Shown: one piece after another, positions 45,587-53,932 of the stretch
How the letters are laid out: each line of letters begins with the position of its first letter
How positions within the stretch are numbered: the first letter of the stretch is position 1
Origin: Levyella massiliensis
GTDB lineage: Bacteria > Bacillota > Clostridia > Tissierellales > Peptoniphilaceae
Length of the DNA: 64,000 nucleotides
Direction: 5' to 3'
Assembly (NCBI RefSeq): GCF_000308275.2
Contig: NZ_HG529490.1
Coordinates: forward strand, 1,001,329-1,065,328
Translations under genes and position numbers: made by a program
The notes under the pieces: model-generated
Seen by the model: only the letters and a program-made list of their open reading frames with translations
Database searches by the model: none
What the model was told of the DNA's origin: nothing

Positions 45587-47089
45587 TTACCGGAATTCTT
45601 CATCTTGCATTTTATCATAACTGTCCATAGCTTGGACAATGGACGCACCTTCTTCATTGAGGGTAGTCTGTAATTTTCCATCAGCCAGCAATGCCCAGCT
45701 CGTATGCACGGCAAGCCATTTGCCATCCTCCGGCAGATGATCCGCCACCACCATCGCCACAAAGTGGTGACTCTTCCGTTCCGCATAGCGTAGAGCTTTT
45801 TCGCGCAACATCGCATCCATGCCCGTCCCCGGTTCATCCAGTATAAGGATATCGCCCGGCCACAATACGGTACGCAACAGTGCCACACGTCGTTTCATAC
45901 CGCCTGAAAGCTGCATTGCCGGCTTGTCCCCAGCATCACCCAATTCCAGAGCCTCCAGTCCTTCAGCGATGGCCTCTTCGGAGATCCCCACAAAACGCAA
46001 GTTCTCTCGGACGGTGTGCTGTGGTAGCAGTCGATCTTCCTGAAAAAGAATCGCAAAGCGCAACGCCGTATCGTCGTTTTCATAGCGATGCTCTTGACGG
46101 CGCGAGGTTTCGTTTTCGTACACATTGCCACATGCGCCCTGTTCCAGACCGGAAAGCAAGCGCAGCAGCGTCGTCTTTCCCCGTCCCGATGGTCCCGTCA
46201 AGACAATGCGATCCCCGATCGCAATACGTCCGGAGACCCGATTCAATATGGTCTGTTCACCATAGGCCACTGACACATCCGTCCATCGCAAAAGTGGCCC
46301 CTCGCTCTGTTGCGAGGTTGCCCTTGGCGCCGCCTTTTGCACACCGATCCGACAGACGGCATGCACAGCCTTTTTCCACAAAAACAGCAACACTTTGGTA
46401 TGGAAGGCGCTCAATAACAAAATCCAACTCGTCCAAGCGAATAGCAATGGCATTTCCAAGGTCAATTTGGATTGAAAGAGGGCCTCCCCCAAGGTATTTG
46501 TCGACAGAGCAATCATCTCGGCAGCCGCCCCGCCTTTCCATGCCAAACCGATGGCGTTATGAAAGGCAGCGGTCAAATATGGAGAGACCGTTGGCAACAA
46601 CAACCCTCGAAATCGCAACGCAGGCGTCACATGAAAGGTATCTGCCATCTCTTCCAAATCATGGTCTACCGAAAGGCGGCCCACGCGCGCATTTTCAAAG
46701 ACGGGTGGCAGCACGAGCAAAAATACGATAAAAAATGCCAGATGCGCGGAAGGCATCAGAAAAAGAGCAAATAAAATAAAGGACGCCACCGGCACCGCAC
46801 GCATCAATAAAACAGGTATGCGGCAAAAGCGATAAAGCAGAGGGTGCGTCGCACTCTGCCAGCCGAGCAGACTGCCGAGAAACGCACCGACCAACAGGCC
46901 GCCTAACACATGTACTTGTGAAAAAAAGAGGCGCAGAAGAAAGGACGGCTCCTGCACCGTGGCCATCATCGCTTCCAAAACCGTCCACGGTGCCGGCAAA
47001 AACAGAGGATTGGCCACCACCAGCGCGGCCACGCTCCACACGGCCAGCCAGAAAAGCAGTACCAACCCGTTTTTGCCTCTTTCCGTCAT
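45587..47089 (-). CDS. Fused ABC importer: SsuC-like permease plus SsuB-like ATPase
   Basis: 500 residues. The N-terminal 250 are a binding-protein-dependent permease with about six membrane segments; the coupling region is EEMADTFHVTPALRFRGLLLPT near 140 and is followed by AIGLAWKGGAAAEM. From about residue 268 comes an ABC ATPase: Walker A GPSGRGKTTLLRLL near 304, Q-loop ILFQEDRLL, signature LSGGMKRRVALLR and Walker B ILILDEPGTGMD. The type matches nitrate/sulfonate/taurine or thiamine-pyrimidine importers, but those have permease and ATPase on separate chains. Its substrate-binding lipoprotein lies just upstream. Confidence 0.87.
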   Translation of the reverse strand: MTERGKNGLVLLFWLAVWSVAALVVANPLFLPAPWTVLEAMMATVQEPSFLLRLFFSQVHVLGGLLVGAFLGSLLGWQSATHPLLYRFCRIPVLLMRAVPVASFILFALFLMPSAHLAFFIVFLLVLPPVFENARVGRLSVDHDLEEMADTFHVTPALRFRGLLLPTVSPYLTAAFHNAIGLAWKGGAAAEMIALSTNTLGEALFQSKLTLEMPLLFAWTSWILLLSAFHTKVLLFLWKKAVHAVCRIGVQKAAPRATSQQSEGPLLRWTDVSVAYGEQTILNRVSGRIAIGDRIVLTGPSGRGKTTLLRLLSGLEQGACGNVYENETSRRQEHRYENDDTALRFAILFQEDRLLPQHTVRENLRFVGISEEAIAEGLEALELGDAGDKPAMQLSGGMKRRVALLRTVLWPGDILILDEPGTGMDAMLREKALRYAERKSHHFVAMVVADHLPEDGKWLAVHTSWALLADGKLQTTLNEEGASIVQAMDSYDKMQDEEFR

Positions 47090-47170
47090 CTCCCGCTCCT
47101 CGTATTCTCTGCCGCCACGCGGACGGCTCTCCTCCCTGTTATCGGCAGCAATGCGACAAGTTACGCTGCG

Positions 47171-48265
47171 CTACTGTTCACCGCCCGGCAGATAGTAGAA
47201 ATCCGCCTGCGGCAGGGCACCGCCCACTGCCTTCGGGTTTTGCTTGAACAGCACTTGCAGATACCCTTCCAGTTTCTCCTGCATTTCCTTGCCCGTCACA
47301 CACACCAGATTGGCGTGCGGAATCGCCTTCTTCGCTACCGGTGCGGGCACAATACCCAGACGACCGATGATCGCTGCGGCTTTATCGGGATTTGCCTTGA
47401 CCATCGCCACAGAGGCTTGGGCCGCCTCCAGCAGATGCTGGATTTCCTCCGGATGCGCTGCCACAAATTCCTTGCGCGCTACCAATACACCCATCACCAG
47501 CGCTGAAGGCGTCTTTTCCTTCTTCTGCGCAGCATCCCAAGCGGCGGTAAGATCCACCGCCCGATGCAAATCCGGCGTCTTAGCTTCCGCCGACGTTACA
47601 AACGGCTCCGGCAACAGTGCCACCGCCTTCGGATTTTTCGTCATCGCTGCCAACGCCTCAGCGTGCTCACTCTTCCATTCGATGGTCACATCACCATCGC
47701 TAAGACCATTCGCCTGAAGCAGATAGCGAAGCACATACTCCGGTGTGGCTCCCTTTCCCGAGGCCACAATTGTCTTTCCCTTCAAATCAGCAATGGATTT
47801 CACGCTATCGCCACGCTCCACCAGATACAACACACCGAGCGTATTGATATTAATCACCTGTACCTGGCCCTTGGTCCTGGCATACAGAACCGCCGCCAGA
47901 TTCGACGGCACTGCCGCCACATCGATTTCCTTCTTCACCAGCAATGGCACCACTTCATCCGGCGATCCCGCCACACGATAGTTAAGCTTCTCCGTGCCGG
48001 CATCGGCTTTGGCAAACAAATCCGCGAGCCCCATCGATGTCGGCCCCTTCAGCGCAGCCAAGCGCAGCGTTTCGCCTTGAGCCGCTTTCGCACTCGCCTC
48101 TTCTTTCGACTGCTCCGTCTGCGTTGCTATCGATGCCGATGCCTTCGAAGCGGCCTCACTGCTATCTTTTGGTGCCTTCCCACCGCAAGCGGTTAAAACC
48201 AGCGATAACACCATCGCCAAAAATACACTGCCAAACAGACGTCCGAAACGTCTTTCTTGTTTCAT
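47171..48265 (-). CDS. Substrate-binding lipoprotein of the fused ABC importer (NMT1/SsuA-like)
   Basis: 364 residues. The lipoprotein signal peptide ends in LVLTACGG (lipobox Cys near residue 27), followed by a Ser/Ala/Glu-rich linker to about residue 65. The mature domain has LRLAALKGPTSMGLADL and IDVAAVPSNLAAVLYARTK, then LKGKTIVASGKGATPEYVLRYLL, the signature of NMT1/SsuA-type periplasmic-binding proteins. The substrate is not known; aliphatic sulfonates, nitrate or pyrimidine precursors are options. Promoter at 48314-48343. Confidence 0.87.
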   Translation of the reverse strand: MKQERRFGRLFGSVFLAMVLSLVLTACGGKAPKDSSEAASKASASIATQTEQSKEEASAKAAQGETLRLAALKGPTSMGLADLFAKADAGTEKLNYRVAGSPDEVVPLLVKKEIDVAAVPSNLAAVLYARTKGQVQVININTLGVLYLVERGDSVKSIADLKGKTIVASGKGATPEYVLRYLLQANGLSDGDVTIEWKSEHAEALAAMTKNPKAVALLPEPFVTSAEAKTPDLHRAVDLTAAWDAAQKKEKTPSALVMGVLVARKEFVAAHPEEIQHLLEAAQASVAMVKANPDKAAAIIGRLGIVPAPVAKKAIPHANLVCVTGKEMQEKLEGYLQVLFKQNPKAVGGALPQADFYYLPGGEQ

Positions 48266-48313
48266 TCTATTGCCTCGTTTCTATGTTCCTACTTTTCTTA
48301 ATGTTCGCTACTC

Positions 48314-48343
48314 ATTGTAAACCAGTTGTTTTGGGATTGGCAA
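48314..48343 (-). promoter_or_regulatory. Promoter of the ABC importer-glmS operon
   Basis: TTGCCA (minus strand, 48338-48343), 18-bp spacer, TACAAT (48314-48319). Both hexamers deviate in one base. The leader is only about 40 nt, too short for a TPP or other riboswitch. Confidence 0.55.
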
Positions 48344-48348
48344 TGAAA

Positions 48349-48385
48349 AGAAGGCGGCCCAGAAGTCCGGCTCCTTTTCATGCTG
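48349..48385. other. Imperfect hairpin in the divergent region before the hydrogenase genes
   Basis: ATGAAAAG and CTTTTCAT arms enclose AAGGCGG...CCGGCTC. It resembles a decayed copy of the GGCGGCC terminators. It lies between two divergent promoters, so it may insulate them. Confidence 0.35.
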
Positions 48386-48530
48386 AATGAAAATGATTTC
48401 TTTTCAATGGCGCTTGGCTGTGGTACCATAATTTCATAGATAGAGCTCGATGGATTCGTGGCCTATCCAGTGGCATGAAAACGTGTCCGCCTTGAAAATC
48501 AGCTAAAAATGGCGATGCGCAAATGCAATT

Positions 48531-48549
48531 TTCGTGAATTTTTTCACCC
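48531..48549. promoter_or_regulatory. Rex-like operator upstream of the hydrogenase genes
   Basis: GTGAA-TTTT-TTCAC (48534-48547), flanked by TTC and CC, matches the core of the Rex consensus TTGTGAA-N4-TTCACAA, with outer bases changed. Rex senses the NADH/NAD+ ratio and controls fermentation genes. It lies just upstream of a weak TATACT (48557-48562). Operator identity is inference; no rex gene is in the window. Confidence 0.45.
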
Positions 48550-48574
48550 ACTAGTCTATACTTTAGGAGGATCA

Positions 48575-48850
48575 ATGAGAGTCAAAATTTGTACCGGCAC
48601 GCGATGCATGTTTTATGGTGCCGATAACATCATGGATAATCTCATGGACTTGAAGGAAAACTTGGCCGAGTATCCGAGCATTCGGGAGGGCGCAGATTTT
48701 GAGATTGAGTTGTGCTCTTGTGATGGGACGTGTAAGGGATCGGACAAACGCGTAGCACCTGTGGTGACCATTGATAATGAGGTCATGCAAAAGGCAACGA
48801 GCCCTCAAGTCATGGAGAAAATCCTTGACGATTTACAGGAGGAAGAATGA
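48575..48850 (+). CDS. Thioredoxin-like [2Fe-2S] ferredoxin, hydrogenase partner
   Basis: 91 residues. Cysteines in ICTGTRC (C-x4-C) and CSCDGTC (C-x3-C plus one extra Cys) are the NuoE-type ligand set of a thioredoxin-fold [2Fe-2S] protein. It would pass electrons to or from the hydrogenase. ATG at 48575 has AGGAGG in front; the frame upstream lacks a ribosome binding site. It overlaps the hydrogenase start (ATGA), so both are made together. Confidence 0.8.
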   Translation: MRVKICTGTRCMFYGADNIMDNLMDLKENLAEYPSIREGADFEIELCSCDGTCKGSDKRVAPVVTIDNEVMQKATSPQVMEKILDDLQEEE

Positions 48851-50352
48851 AGTATAGTTATGTAGATGTCATCCGGCTCCGCCGTAGAGCTTTTGCGAGC
48901 ATTGCTCGCATGGCCTACAATGACGAGAGTCTGCACGATCTCTATGAAGAAACCTATCGTGCACTCCCTGGAGAGGTAGCTCATTACCGAGAGAATATCT
49001 TTCGCGAACGAGCGGTGTACGGAGAGCGTCTGCGTATGGCACTGGGCCTGGATGCCCGTGCGGCAGATGTCACCGGTTCTATTACCGAGGGCATTGAAAA
49101 AGTGGATGTGGCAACGCGGGTGCATCATCCCCCGCTGGTTTCGGTGATTAAAATTGCGTGCGAAGCATGCCCCGAACGTCACATTTTGATTACCGACAAT
49201 TGCCGTAAATGCTTGGCACACCCCTGTAAAAATGCATGCCCGAAGAATGCCATCGATTTTGGAAAAGATAAGATGGTGATCGATCAAAAAAAATGCATTA
49301 AATGCAAGAAATGCGTAAAAGAATGCCCGTATAATGCCGTGCTGGAAACGGGGCGTCCTTGCGCTGAAGCCTGCGGGGTCAAAGCCATCGGTTCGGATTA
49401 TTTGGGACGTGCGGATATCGATGCGGACAAATGCGTCAGTTGTGGCGCCTGCATTACCGCCTGCCCGTTTGGTGCAATTTCGGATAAATCGCAAATCTAT
49501 CAAGTCATTAAAGCGATGAAAAAAGATACGCCTGTGTATGGCATCATCGCTCCATCGTTTACGGGACAATTCGGTTCTCTGACAAGCCCCGCCCAAGTGC
49601 GTGAAGCCATTCGTCGATTGGGCTTTGCGGATGTTGTGGAGGTTGGTCTGGGTGCGGATCTTACCACCATGAATGAAGCTAAGGAGTTTTTGGAGAGCGT
49701 GCCGAATGAACGGCCTTTCATGGGCACAAGCTGCTGCTATTCCTGGAAGCTGATGGTAAAGAAGAATTTCCCGAATTTGGATCCGTTGATTTCAGACAGT
49801 TCCACACCAATGGTGTATACAGCGCAACAAATCAAGAAAGCACATCCGGGCTGCAAGGTGGTGTTCATCGGTCCTTGTATCTCCAAAAAACTGGAGGGAC
49901 TGCAGCCGGCCGTACACGACATGGTGGATTTTGTCATCACGTTTGAAGAGCTGATGGGCATGTTGGTGGCTAAGGAAATTGAACCATCATCCATTGAGAC
50001 CGAAGAAAACTTTGATGATGCCTCCAAAACCGGCCGTGGCTATGCGGTGGCCGGCGGCGTTGCCAAAGCCGTCGTCGCGCGGGCCAAAGAAATTGATGCG
50101 GATCGCGACATTACCGTGGAAAGTGCCGAGGGCTTGGCCAATTGTGTCATGCTCATGCGCATGGCAAAAGCCGGGCGCAAAGACGGCATGCTTCTGGAAG
50201 GCATGGCCTGTGAAGCAGGCTGCATTGGCGGGCCTGGTGTTATCGTACCACGGCATCGCGCACGCAAAGCCAATGCACAATTTTCCGCTACGTCGTCCTT
50301 TGCCTCGCCATGGGACAATACGAATATTCCCCAAGAAGATAAGCCTGTCTGA
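48847..50352 (+). CDS. [FeFe]-hydrogenase, group B-like
   Basis: 501 residues. The N-terminal part carries Cys-rich [4Fe-4S] segments: CRKCLAHPCKNACPKNAI, CIKCKKCVKECPYNAV and CVSCGACITACPFGAI. The H-cluster motifs are L1 GTSCCYSWK (standard TSCCPxW), L2 FIGPCISKKLE (standard MPCxxKxxE) and L3 EGMACEAGCIGGPG. The changed residue in L1 (Tyr for Pro) and L2 (Gly for Met) fit the group B/C type better than the group A type. It could evolve H2 from reduced ferredoxin; function in vivo is inferred. HydE, HydF and HydG maturases are not in the window. Confidence 0.85.
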   Translation: MKYSYVDVIRLRRRAFASIARMAYNDESLHDLYEETYRALPGEVAHYRENIFRERAVYGERLRMALGLDARAADVTGSITEGIEKVDVATRVHHPPLVSVIKIACEACPERHILITDNCRKCLAHPCKNACPKNAIDFGKDKMVIDQKKCIKCKKCVKECPYNAVLETGRPCAEACGVKAIGSDYLGRADIDADKCVSCGACITACPFGAISDKSQIYQVIKAMKKDTPVYGIIAPSFTGQFGSLTSPAQVREAIRRLGFADVVEVGLGADLTTMNEAKEFLESVPNERPFMGTSCCYSWKLMVKKNFPNLDPLISDSSTPMVYTAQQIKKAHPGCKVVFIGPCISKKLEGLQPAVHDMVDFVITFEELMGMLVAKEIEPSSIETEENFDDASKTGRGYAVAGGVAKAVVARAKEIDADRDITVESAEGLANCVMLMRMAKAGRKDGMLLEGMACEAGCIGGPGVIVPRHRARKANAQFSATSSFASPWDNTNIPQEDKPV

Positions 50353-50370
50353 TCGCAGGCGACAGCATAA

Positions 50371-50402
50371 AAAAAGAGAGCCTTTAGAGGCTCTCTTTTT
50401 TA
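50371..50402. terminator. Bidirectional terminator between hydrogenase and Na+/Pi gene
   Basis: AGAGAGCCT (50375-50383), TTAG loop, AGGCTCTCT (50388-50396), with A- and T-runs on either side. Serves the two convergent genes. Confidence 0.85.
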
Positions 50403-50404
50403 CT

Positions 50405-52186
50405 TTACTTTTCCGCCGCAGCCGGCAAAGGATATTTGGCGACATAGTAATCAAATTTCTGACGGAATTTCTCGCTGGATTTATCAATATGCGATTGATA
50501 TTCGTGCGCCAGGTATTTCTTCGTCGTGTACTGAATTACACTGATGCCGATATTGGAACAGTGATCCGCAATACGCTCTAAGCTGTTAAACATTTCGATG
50601 ATGATCGGGCCATTGATGGCGCTGCATTCACCATTTTGCAAACGTTCAATGTGACGGTGGGACAGCGTCTGGTTGATCTCGTCAATGCATTCTTCTAATG
50701 GCTCAATTTGAATCGCTTTCTCATAAGAGAGACTTTCCAGCGCAATACAGCTGTTATGCACGATCTCATTTACCGCATCGGTGTAGACCTTTAACTCCCG
50801 CTTCGCCAGTAAGGAAAATTTTTGCGGCGACTCCACGCTTTTTAGCACCTGATCGGCAAGATTGATGCCGTAATCACTCACGCGCTCAATATCGTTTAGT
50901 GAATACATCAGCACCGTCAGCTTGTTCGCATCGCTATCAGACAACGAAGCCTTCGAGATTTTTACACTGTAATCCTGTAATGCATCCTCATAGCGGTCAA
51001 CTTGCCGTTCCATCCATTCGATTTTCTCATGGCGTTCCGGTGTATACGCTTCGAACAATAGGGCGGTCTCCTTAAATTCCTGGGCCGTCAGTTTCATCAT
51101 CTGACACAGAACGGCATAAGCTTGCTGCACGGCAAAGTCCGGGCGATTTAACAGACGCGGTTCCAACAATTTGAGATCCTGCTCCACGGCATTTTCTACC
51201 ACCGTCGGCTTTTTATCTTTAATAATTTTGGCGGATAATTCCACCAGCTTATCTGAAAACGGATATAACGCCAATGTCGTTGCTACGTTAAAGGTCGTAT
51301 GAATAATCGCAATATTCACCGCGTTGACGGTATCGTTTAAAAACGTGTAATGGAAAAGCAAATTGCCCAGATAAAAGGCGCACAGGAACAGTCCTGTTCC
51401 GAGAACGTTAAAAATCAAGTGAATGATGGCGGCGCGCTTGGCATTCACTTCTGCCCCGATACCCGACAACAACGCGGTAACGCAGGTACCAATATTCTGG
51501 CCCATGATGACCGGAATGGCTGCACCAAAGGTGATGGCTCCCGTCGACGACAACGCCTGTAAAATACCCGTAAAGGCCGAGGACGATTGAATTAGTGCCG
51601 TAATGCCCATGCCCAATAACAATCCAAGCACCGGGTTGGAAAATAAATTCACAATCTTAAAGAAGGCTGCGGATGTCTGCAAAGGCTCCATCGATCGCAT
51701 CATGGTCTCCATGCCGAACATCAGCACGGAAAAGCCCAAAAGTACGCTGGATTTCGCCTTTTGATTCTCGTTCTTTGCCCGAAATAATATGATGACGCCC
51801 ACTAAGGCCAATATCGGTGAAAACGAACTGGGCTTCAACATCTGTATCCAAAAGTTTTCGCCTGACAGACCGCTTAAACTTAAAATCCACGCCGTAATCG
51901 TTGTACCAATGTTGGCGCCCATGATGATGGAAACCGCCTGCTGCAACTGCAACACGCCCGAGTTTACCAACGCAACCACCATCACCGTCGTCGCCGCCGA
52001 TGCTTGGATTACCGCCGTCACCCCCGCTCCCAGCAATACACCCTTGATCTTACTGGAAACCAGCCGCTTCAGCAGTCCCTCCATCTTGCCGCCGGAGACC
52101 ACATTTAACCCATCCCCCATCAGCGACATACCAAAGAGTAGCATGGCAACGCCACCCAACAATCCCAAATAATCGAATACTGTCAT
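50405..52186 (-). CDS. Na+/phosphate symporter family protein with PhoU-like C-terminus
   Basis: 593 residues. The N-terminal 300 contain about eight membrane segments and the paired repeats of NptA/PhoU-type transporters: LLGAGVTAVIQASAATTVMVVAL and GITALIQSSSAFTGILQAL, the QSSSA-type substrate and Na+ motif. The C-terminal 250 residues are a helical PhoU-like domain that may regulate uptake. GAGGGGAT precedes the ATG at 52186. The Na+ gradient built by glutaconyl-CoA decarboxylase could drive it. Confidence 0.88.
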   Translation of the reverse strand: MTVFDYLGLLGGVAMLLFGMSLMGDGLNVVSGGKMEGLLKRLVSSKIKGVLLGAGVTAVIQASAATTVMVVALVNSGVLQLQQAVSIIMGANIGTTITAWILSLSGLSGENFWIQMLKPSSFSPILALVGVIILFRAKNENQKAKSSVLLGFSVLMFGMETMMRSMEPLQTSAAFFKIVNLFSNPVLGLLLGMGITALIQSSSAFTGILQALSSTGAITFGAAIPVIMGQNIGTCVTALLSGIGAEVNAKRAAIIHLIFNVLGTGLFLCAFYLGNLLFHYTFLNDTVNAVNIAIIHTTFNVATTLALYPFSDKLVELSAKIIKDKKPTVVENAVEQDLKLLEPRLLNRPDFAVQQAYAVLCQMMKLTAQEFKETALLFEAYTPERHEKIEWMERQVDRYEDALQDYSVKISKASLSDSDANKLTVLMYSLNDIERVSDYGINLADQVLKSVESPQKFSLLAKRELKVYTDAVNEIVHNSCIALESLSYEKAIQIEPLEECIDEINQTLSHRHIERLQNGECSAINGPIIIEMFNSLERIADHCSNIGISVIQYTTKKYLAHEYQSHIDKSSEKFRQKFDYYVAKYPLPAAAEK

Positions 52187-52473
52187 AACCGCGGTATCCC
52201 CTCACGCTTCGAGTGTTCATTTCCTAACCGATTTTTCGGTACGGCATGCCGTTTTTCAAAACGGCGCAGCCATTTTTGACGGCTAAGCCGCTCTTTTATT
52301 GTACATGAATTCGACGAAAAGTTCTTATCTTCCTCACATTTTTTTAACAAAAATTTACCTTTTAGCGATGATAAAGGGGCTGAAAGGAAAGAAATTATTC
52401 ATGTATTGAAACTATGTCCAAAAAAAGTCGGGGCGTATCCGCCCCGACTGCCTGTTTATTTTCGAAAGTGTCA
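52187..52473 (-). promoter_or_regulatory. Leader and promoter region of the Na+/Pi gene
   Basis: TACAAT on the minus strand near 52300 is the best -10. Between it and the ATG are several small inverted repeats: CGGCTTAGCCG, CCGTTTTGAAAAACGG, GGCATGCC and CCGAAAAATCGG. The hairpin-rich leader has no known consensus. The rest of the gap holds only the gltS terminator. Confidence 0.35.
52426..52449 (-). terminator. Terminator after gltS
   Basis: AGTCGGGGC pairs with GCCCCGACT around a 6-nt loop, followed on the minus strand by seven Ts. Confidence 0.85.
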
Positions 52474-53691
52474 CTAATGAATTCCCACTAAATTCATGAA
52501 GAACGTGATATTGGCCGCATTGGTGAAGTTGGAGAACATACCTCCGACCACGGGAACAATGATAAAGGCCAACTTAGAATAGCGATAGACATCGGTCAAG
52601 GCGTTCATGTTGGCCATAGAGGCTGGTACTGCGCCCAGACCAAAACCGATATGTCCAGCCACCATGACAGCGGCATCGTAGTCTTTGCCGAGGGCGCGGA
52701 AGGTGATGAAATAGGTGAACAGAATGGTGACAAGGGTACCTGCGACTAAGAGCAAAATCAGCGGAATCGCCAAGGCTGCCAATTCCCATAAACGCATTGT
52801 CATAACCGCCATGGAGACGAACATGGAAAGACAAACAGAACCCAGAATGTCAATCTCCTTCTCCGGCGTTGCTTTGGACGATTTCTTCAAAGCGTCGTAG
52901 ATATTGCGAACGATGGCACCGCCCACCATGCCCATGACGTGGATGGGGAAATTCAACCCCGGGAATATGAGACTGAAAAGATCCATCAAAAAGGCACCGA
53001 TGCCAAAGGCAATCAGCGTTAAAGCGCAGCCTAAGGCAAAGCGCTTGCCGTCAAGCGGAATCACTTTACCGGCTTCTTCGAGTGCTTATGCATCGGAGGT
53101 GTCCTTCTCATTCGGATCATAAAGATGATACTTCTTGATCAAGCGCGTCGCTACCGGGCCGCCCAAAATCGACCCCGCCGCCAAGCCATATGTAGCCGCA
53201 GCCACTGCAACGGTCACAGCGCCTTGCACACCGGCTTTTTCGGCCAACGGTGCATAAGCCGCGGCGTTACCATGTCCGCCAGTCAATGGAATTGAGCCGG
53301 TCATAAGTCCGAGCTTCGGATCCATCCCAACTACAGGAGAAAGGCCGACCACCGTCACGTTTTGCAGCACGGCAAGCACGCCCGCAAGGACAATAAAAAT
53401 CAACAATTTCCCAGATGCTTTCTTCATCAGCGATGCGCTGGCTTCGAAACCGCTCGCAGTAAAGAACAGATACATGAAGAAACTCTGCAGCTTTGTATCA
53501 AACTTAAATTCTAACATTCCCGTGGAATGCAGAATCAGAGTCAAGATCGCAAAAAGCGTTCCACCTACCACCGCTTCCGGAATGGACCAGTTCACCAGGA
53601 ACGTGACCTTGGAACGGACAAAACGTCCGAGCCACACCAAAAGCACCGCCAACATCAATGTTTTTGCTAAGTTTAATTCTAATAATGGCAT
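52474..53691 (-). pseudogene. gltS: Sodium/glutamate symporter GltS, split by an in-frame stop
   Basis: Two open segments (53086-53691, 201 codons; 52474-53064, 196 codons) are in one frame, separated by TAA at 53086-53088. Joined, they give about 405 residues, the length of GltS. The first half has SIPEAVVGGTLFA and SIPLTGGHGNAAAY, and the second half GHIGFGLGAVPASMANM, the paired pore motifs. The stop falls in the hydrophilic loop between the two halves. The second half could start at GTG (53064), but no ribosome binding site is seen. A nonsense mutation is likeliest; readthrough, sequencing error or a genuinely split two-chain protein remain possible. AAAGGAGGAGG precedes the first ATG. 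Confidence 0.8.
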
Positions 53692-53854
53692 AACCTCCTC
53701 CTTTCTTCAGACAGGCCACTCATTATAGACGCATAGAACGTCTGTAGGGAATCCCCCTGTCGACAATTTTTTACCCTTTTTCTTGATAAATCGAGAACAT
53801 ATTTTCTCAACTTTTGACGAATCATTCATAATTTATCAACCATGAGCAAAAAGC

Positions 53855-53895
53855 AAAAAACGCCCCATGGCTAAAAATTTCTTAGCCATGAGGCA
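53855..53895 (-). terminator. Terminator after the TRAP-TAXI genes
   Basis: GCCTCATGGCTAAG and TTAGCCATGGGGC form an imperfect 12-bp stem, followed on the minus strand by TTTTTT (53855-53861 region). It lies about 40 bp after the TRAP membrane-subunit stop. Confidence 0.75.
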
Positions 53896-53932
53896 TTTCA
53901 TTCTTAAAAGGATTCGGTTACCTGCTCCGCGC

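Noticed and set aside
45880-46731. 283-codon open frame on the plus strand across the fused ABC gene
   Set aside because: Antisense to the ATPase motifs; composition (many Arg, Pro, Ser) is that of a shadow frame.
48266-48313. TPP or other riboswitch before the NMT1-like binding protein
   Set aside because: The promoter at 48314-48343 leaves about 40 nt of leader, too short, and no consensus is seen.
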